Shown here: one piece after another, positions 21,900-23,734 of the stretch
How positions within the stretch are numbered: the first letter of the stretch is position 1
Layout: the number at the start of each line of letters is the position of its first letter
Source: Candidatus Uhrbacteria bacterium
GTDB lineage: Bacteria; Patescibacteriota; Patescibacteriia; UBA9934; GWF2-40-263
DNA length: 23,734 nucleotides
Direction of reading: 5' to 3'
NCBI GenBank assembly: GCA_018700535.1
Contig: JABITQ010000021.1
Span: 1 to 23,734, forward strand
Notes under the pieces: generated by a model
The model's input: the letters and a program-made list of their open reading frames with translations, nothing else
What the model was told of the DNA's origin: nothing
Databases searched by the model: none
Position numbers and translations under genes: made by a program

Positions 21900-21936
21900 T
21901 CCGACCTCCATGATGAAAGGGGTAAAGGTTGCTCAT
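21805..21936 (-). CDS. Possible upstream ORF (43 aa) overlapping the orphan gene
   Basis: A frame beginning MSNLYPFHHGGRNG, with GGAG 8 nt before its ATG (21936). It overlaps the first 95 nt of the main gene in another frame and ends CPWCH. It could act as a translational leader, or may be chance. Confidence 0.25.
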   Translation of the reverse strand: MSNLYPFHHGGRNGSDSLEEGPKGSLSLRTYAQCRLRTCPWCH

Positions 21937-21950
21937 GTACTGCTCTCCTC

Positions 21951-22021
21951 AAAAACGACAAAAGGCTCAATCAGCCTCTATACTGCGGTGTGACCTTATG
22001 AAAATATAGTCATTTTGTCAA
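21951..22021 (-). promoter_or_regulatory. Promoter and leader hairpin of the 21066-21899 gene
   Basis: Minus strand TTGACA (22021-22016), 17-nt spacer, TAAGGT (21998-21993). The leader then has AGGCT-GATTG-AGCCT (21977-21963) followed by TTTGTCGTTTTT, a terminator-like hairpin upstream of the start that could act as an attenuator. Confidence 0.45.
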
Positions 22022-22042
22022 TCATTACGGGCGCAAAAAGTA

Positions 22043-22070
22043 TTGACTAAATATCTACTTCTGCTATTAT
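22043..22070 (+). promoter_or_regulatory. Promoter of tRNA-Glu
   Basis: TTGACT (22043-22048), 16-nt spacer, TATTAT (22065-22070). The predicted start near 22077 leaves a leader of about 26 nt, with no structured element like that of the other two tRNAs. Confidence 0.68.
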
Positions 22071-22102
22071 TCCCCCGTCCACAAACAGAGGCCTGACAAA
22101 AA

Positions 22103-22177
22103 GGCCCCATCGTCTATCGGTTAGGACGCCAGGTTTTCATCCTGGAAAGGGGGGTTCGACTCCCCCTGGGGTCACCA
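22103..22177 (+). tRNA. tRNA-Glu (anticodon UUC)
   Basis: Complete 75-nt cloverleaf. The acceptor GGCCCCA pairs with TGGGGTC. The D arm is GTC/GAC and the anticodon stem is CCAGG/CCTGG with loop TTTTCAT. The T arm is GGGGG-TTCGACT-CCCCC. The discriminator is A and CCA is encoded. Its last 20 nt recur exactly at 22361-22380. Confidence 0.97.
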
Positions 22178-22178
22178 A

Positions 22179-22213
22179 GTAAAACACCCAGCAATATCTG
22201 TTGGGTGTTTTAC
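22179..22213 (+). terminator. Terminator-like hairpin after tRNA-Glu
   Basis: 12-bp perfect stem GTAAAACACCCA (22179-22190) / TGGGTGTTTTAC (22202-22213), followed by TTTG. It starts 2 nt after the CCA. Confidence 0.78.
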
Positions 22214-22216
22214 TTT

Positions 22217-22378
22217 GTGACACCAGGACGGATAAGAGCACCCAGGGTTCGATGCTGGAGGGAGAGAGTGTGAAAGATCAACTCGCCATCTATTTAAGCG
22301 AATTGATCTTTCGCCGAACGAGCGACAGCAATCTGGCTGACTCCTCTGTCTTGTCAGACAGACTCCCCCTGGGGTCAC
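22217..22378 (+). other. Structured element ending in a tRNA-Glu-like 3' end
   Basis: GTGACACCAGG (22217-22227) pairs with CCTGGGGTCAC (22368-22378), 10 of 11. Nested inside are CCAG/CTGG (22242-22258) around a GGTTCGATG loop, a 14-bp hairpin (22272-22286 / 22298-22312), CAGC/GCTG (22326-22339) and CTGTCT-TGTC-AGACAG (22346-22361). A terminator follows at 22382. It could be a small structured RNA with a tRNA-like 3' terminus, or a decayed element with imperfect terminal inverted repeats. No ORF in it is convincing. Confidence 0.5.
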
Positions 22379-22381
22379 CAC

Positions 22382-22418
22382 AAAAATCACTCAGCTAACG
22401 CTGGGTGTTTTTGTTTTT
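22382..22418 (+). terminator. Second terminator after the tRNA-Glu-like element
   Basis: CACTCAGC (22388-22395) / GCTGGGTG (22400-22407), with one T-G pair, loop TAAC, then a T-rich tail. Confidence 0.7.
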
Positions 22419-22419
22419 C

Positions 22420-22428
22420 TGATAGAAT
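22420..22428 (+). promoter_or_regulatory. Extended -10 promoter of ywbE
   Basis: TGA-TAGAAT (extended -10, 22420-22428). The predicted start near 22435 is 1 nt from the ATG, so the message would be leaderless. No clear -35. Confidence 0.45.
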
Positions 22429-22435
22429 ACCAACT

Positions 22436-22633
22436 ATGCCTAATACAAACAGATCAAACATCACCCCCGGCCTCTACGTAGCCATTGTTCTCAAAGCAGA
22501 TCAGCGCTCTGGGAAATTAACACAAGGGTTTGTTCAGGACATTCTAACAAGCAGCCGAAATCACCCGCGTGGAATCAAGGTGCGTCTGGAGTCAGGTGAA
22601 GTTGGGCGTGTGCAGCATATTCTGCAAAAGTAA
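22436..22633 (+). CDS. ywbE: YwbE family protein (DUF2196)
   Basis: 65-residue protein matching the YwbE family through its whole length: NRSNITPGLYVAIVLKADQ, then SGKLTQGFVQDILTSS, HPRGIKVRLESGEVGRVQ. The family is widespread and its function is not established; the predicted fold is a small beta-barrel of KOW/SH3 type that may bind nucleic acid (inference). Length is normal. It is monocistronic, with its own terminator at 22680. Confidence 0.9.
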   Translation: MPNTNRSNITPGLYVAIVLKADQRSGKLTQGFVQDILTSSRNHPRGIKVRLESGEVGRVQHILQK

Positions 22634-22679
22634 CATGTTGATATAAGCAACATCTCTTAGATTGACGCGCACCACCCTA

Positions 22680-22710
22680 AACACCTATATACGGGTGTTC
22701 TTTTGTTTTA
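22680..22710 (+). terminator. Terminator of ywbE
   Basis: 6-bp stem AACACC (22680-22685) / GGTGTT (22694-22699) with an 8-nt loop and CTTTTGTTTT tail. Confidence 0.75.
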
Positions 22711-22730
22711 CAAAATGAACACCTACAAAC

Positions 22731-22759
22731 AAAAAGACCCTCTCACGCATGAGAGGGTC
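22731..22759 (-). terminator. Terminator of the 22785-23734 gene
   Basis: 10-bp perfect stem GACCCTCTCA (22736-22745) / TGAGAGGGTC (22750-22759) with a 4-nt loop. On the minus strand it is followed by TTTTTGTTTG, 25 nt after the stop. Confidence 0.88.
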
Positions 22760-22784
22760 GAGCGAACGCGTTTAACCTGGTCGT

Positions 22785-23734
22785 CTACCTTGGTATTGGC
22801 CACCGATAGATTTCGAGTGTGCTGCTGTAGAATCTCCAACCCACCAACTCACCCAAGTGCGGGATATAGGCCAGATTGCCTGTAATGGTCTGTGAGCAGT
22901 CACCAACACTGGTGGCAACTCCATGCAGATTGAGGCGGAAGATAGCCATACGCACTGGGTCATCAATGTCGGTCGCGAGACATGTCACGAATACTTGTCC
23001 GTTGATCTTGAATTCCCTGGACACTTTATCGTGACTAAGCGGCAAAGCGCTGTAAGCACACCCCCCACCCTCACATGGCTGATTTATCTCCTCATCCTGA
23101 GGCCAGAAGTACGTTTCAGCTTCTCTCCCAGGAGCAAAGATGTACCAACCCCCTTCAACCCTTTGAGCACCAGTGATGTTCTCGACGTACAAATCTCCAC
23201 TGTCTTCATGATGAAGATTATGACCAGTCTCCACGTCTTGAATCTGGTAACTCACCCCATCAACATACTTGGTGCGCCAGATGCGACCAGCGTATGCGCG
23301 AAACACTTCTTCTCCGTCTCTTCTGTCAGGAAACCGAGCCAGCCTTTTGTGCATCCACTCTGACACCGAACCTGAGACGGGTTTCATAGCCCAGAACGTG
23401 AAGTTTTTTGAGCGCTTCGACACAAGAAGCAAACGCCACTCATGAACGCACACGCTTTTCAAAACAACCGTGCCGGACACAGTCTTACTGCACCTACCCC
23501 AGCTCACGACAGTTTCATCTGCTTTGATATTGAGCGTGAGCGGCTTGCCGTCATGTACCCCCATCCAATGTGTGCACTCTTCGATCATCCCATCTAGAAC
23601 AACCTTGGAGTCTCCGCATCTCAGGTGGCGTATTGACTTAACCTCTCCGAACACCTCATTTTCTTCCTTCCTGAACCCCATGGGGATCCAAACATCGATA
23701 CCTCCACCGTGTCGGAAGAACGAGGGCTTGCAGA
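22785..23734 (-). CDS. Unknown beta-rich protein, 5' end outside window
   Basis: The frame stays open to the window edge: upstream of the ATG at 23681 it continues without a stop through FFRHGGGIDVWIPMGFRKEE, so the true start lies outside and at least 316 residues are present. I do not recognise it. It is rich in Trp, Tyr and short beta strands, with repeating units such as WHMGVHDG-like loops, WRLLLVSKR, FTFWAMKPVSG, WYIFAPGREAETYFWP and GELVGWRFYSS, suggesting a beta-propeller-like fold (inference). It has several cysteines (CGD, CEGGGC, GDCSQ). No TM segment is visible. Base usage is like the other orphan genes. It ends in its own terminator. Confidence 0.68.
   Translation of the reverse strand, partial: CKPSFFRHGGGIDVWIPMGFRKEENEVFGEVKSIRHLRCGDSKVVLDGMIEECTHWMGVHDGKPLTLNIKADETVVSWGRCSKTVSGTVVLKSVCVHEWRLLLVSKRSKNFTFWAMKPVSGSVSEWMHKRLARFPDRRDGEEVFRAYAGRIWRTKYVDGVSYQIQDVETGHNLHHEDSGDLYVENITGAQRVEGGWYIFAPGREAETYFWPQDEEINQPCEGGGCAYSALPLSHDKVSREFKINGQVFVTCLATDIDDPVRMAIFRLNLHGVATSVGDCSQTITGNLAYIPHLGELVGWRFYSSTLEIYRWPIPR

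Larger units (their letters stand above)
22158..22380 (+). repeat. Direct repeat of the tRNA-Glu 3' end (20 nt, two copies)
   Basis: GACTCCCCCTGGGGTCACCA occurs at 22158-22177 (in the tRNA) and 22361-22380, with a period of 203 bp. Regenerated tRNA 3' ends are typical att-site scars, but no integrase is present and the enclosed DNA is only 183 bp. Confidence 0.85.

Noticed and set aside
22103..22435. Integrase-type mobile element at tRNA-Glu
   Set aside because: Only the 20-nt direct repeat supports it; no integrase or recombinase gene is in the window, so I report a scar or structured element and not an integrated element.

Overview
The window looks like chromosomal DNA of a reduced bacterium of the Candidate Phyla Radiation / Patescibacteria (Parcubacteria-like); this is inference from gene content and style. 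It carries single-copy housekeeping genes (3' end of rny, HU, proS, rnc, nusB, rpmF, gyrA, an S1-domain protein, ftsH, tsaE, tsaD, a PilB-type ATPase) in short forms. Most core genes have no Shine-Dalgarno motif and very short predicted 5' leaders. No in-frame TGA recoding is needed, so code 11 fits.

Layout. 1-616: 3' end of rny, then HU with its own promoter and terminator. 650-3183 (minus): small membrane protein, proS and an AstE/aspartoacylase-like deacylase. 3245-4966: two orphan genes (a GNAT-like protein and an unknown) separated by terminators. 5026-5606: divergent tRNA-Lys(CUU) and tRNA-Arg(UCG) genes. 5616-6099: NlpC/P60-like orphan. 6143-11195 (minus): rnc, nusB, rpmF, gyrA, a one-TM protein and an MBL-fold protein. 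11286-11969: unknown helical protein. 12116-18208 (plus): S1 protein, ftsH, six-TM protein, pilB. 18213-18557: a small transcription unit with a 44-codon ORF. 18556-19974 (minus): tsaD-tsaE. 20037-21059: APH-like kinase. 21066-21899 (minus): unknown orphan. 22043-22418: tRNA-Glu(UUC) followed by a structured element repeating its 3' end. 22436-22633: YwbE. 22785-23734 (minus): unknown protein running off the window.

The most striking signal is the 363 bp between tRNA-Lys and tRNA-Arg. Two back-to-back promoters drive two leaders of 127-129 nt, each ending 4 nt before its tRNA. Both leaders share two exact 19-nt blocks, but their outer stems and apical hairpins differ completely in sequence while staying fully paired. 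That is the covariation expected of two copies of a structured RNA (or folded DNA) under selection. I recognise no named RNA family in it.

A second theme is two styles of gene. Core genes lack a Shine-Dalgarno motif. Five genes of unknown or orphan type (3324, 4966, 5680, 18291 and 21899 starts) all have GGAG 5-8 nt before the start, their own promoter, a longer leader and their own terminator. They look like a separately acquired or separately regulated gene class.
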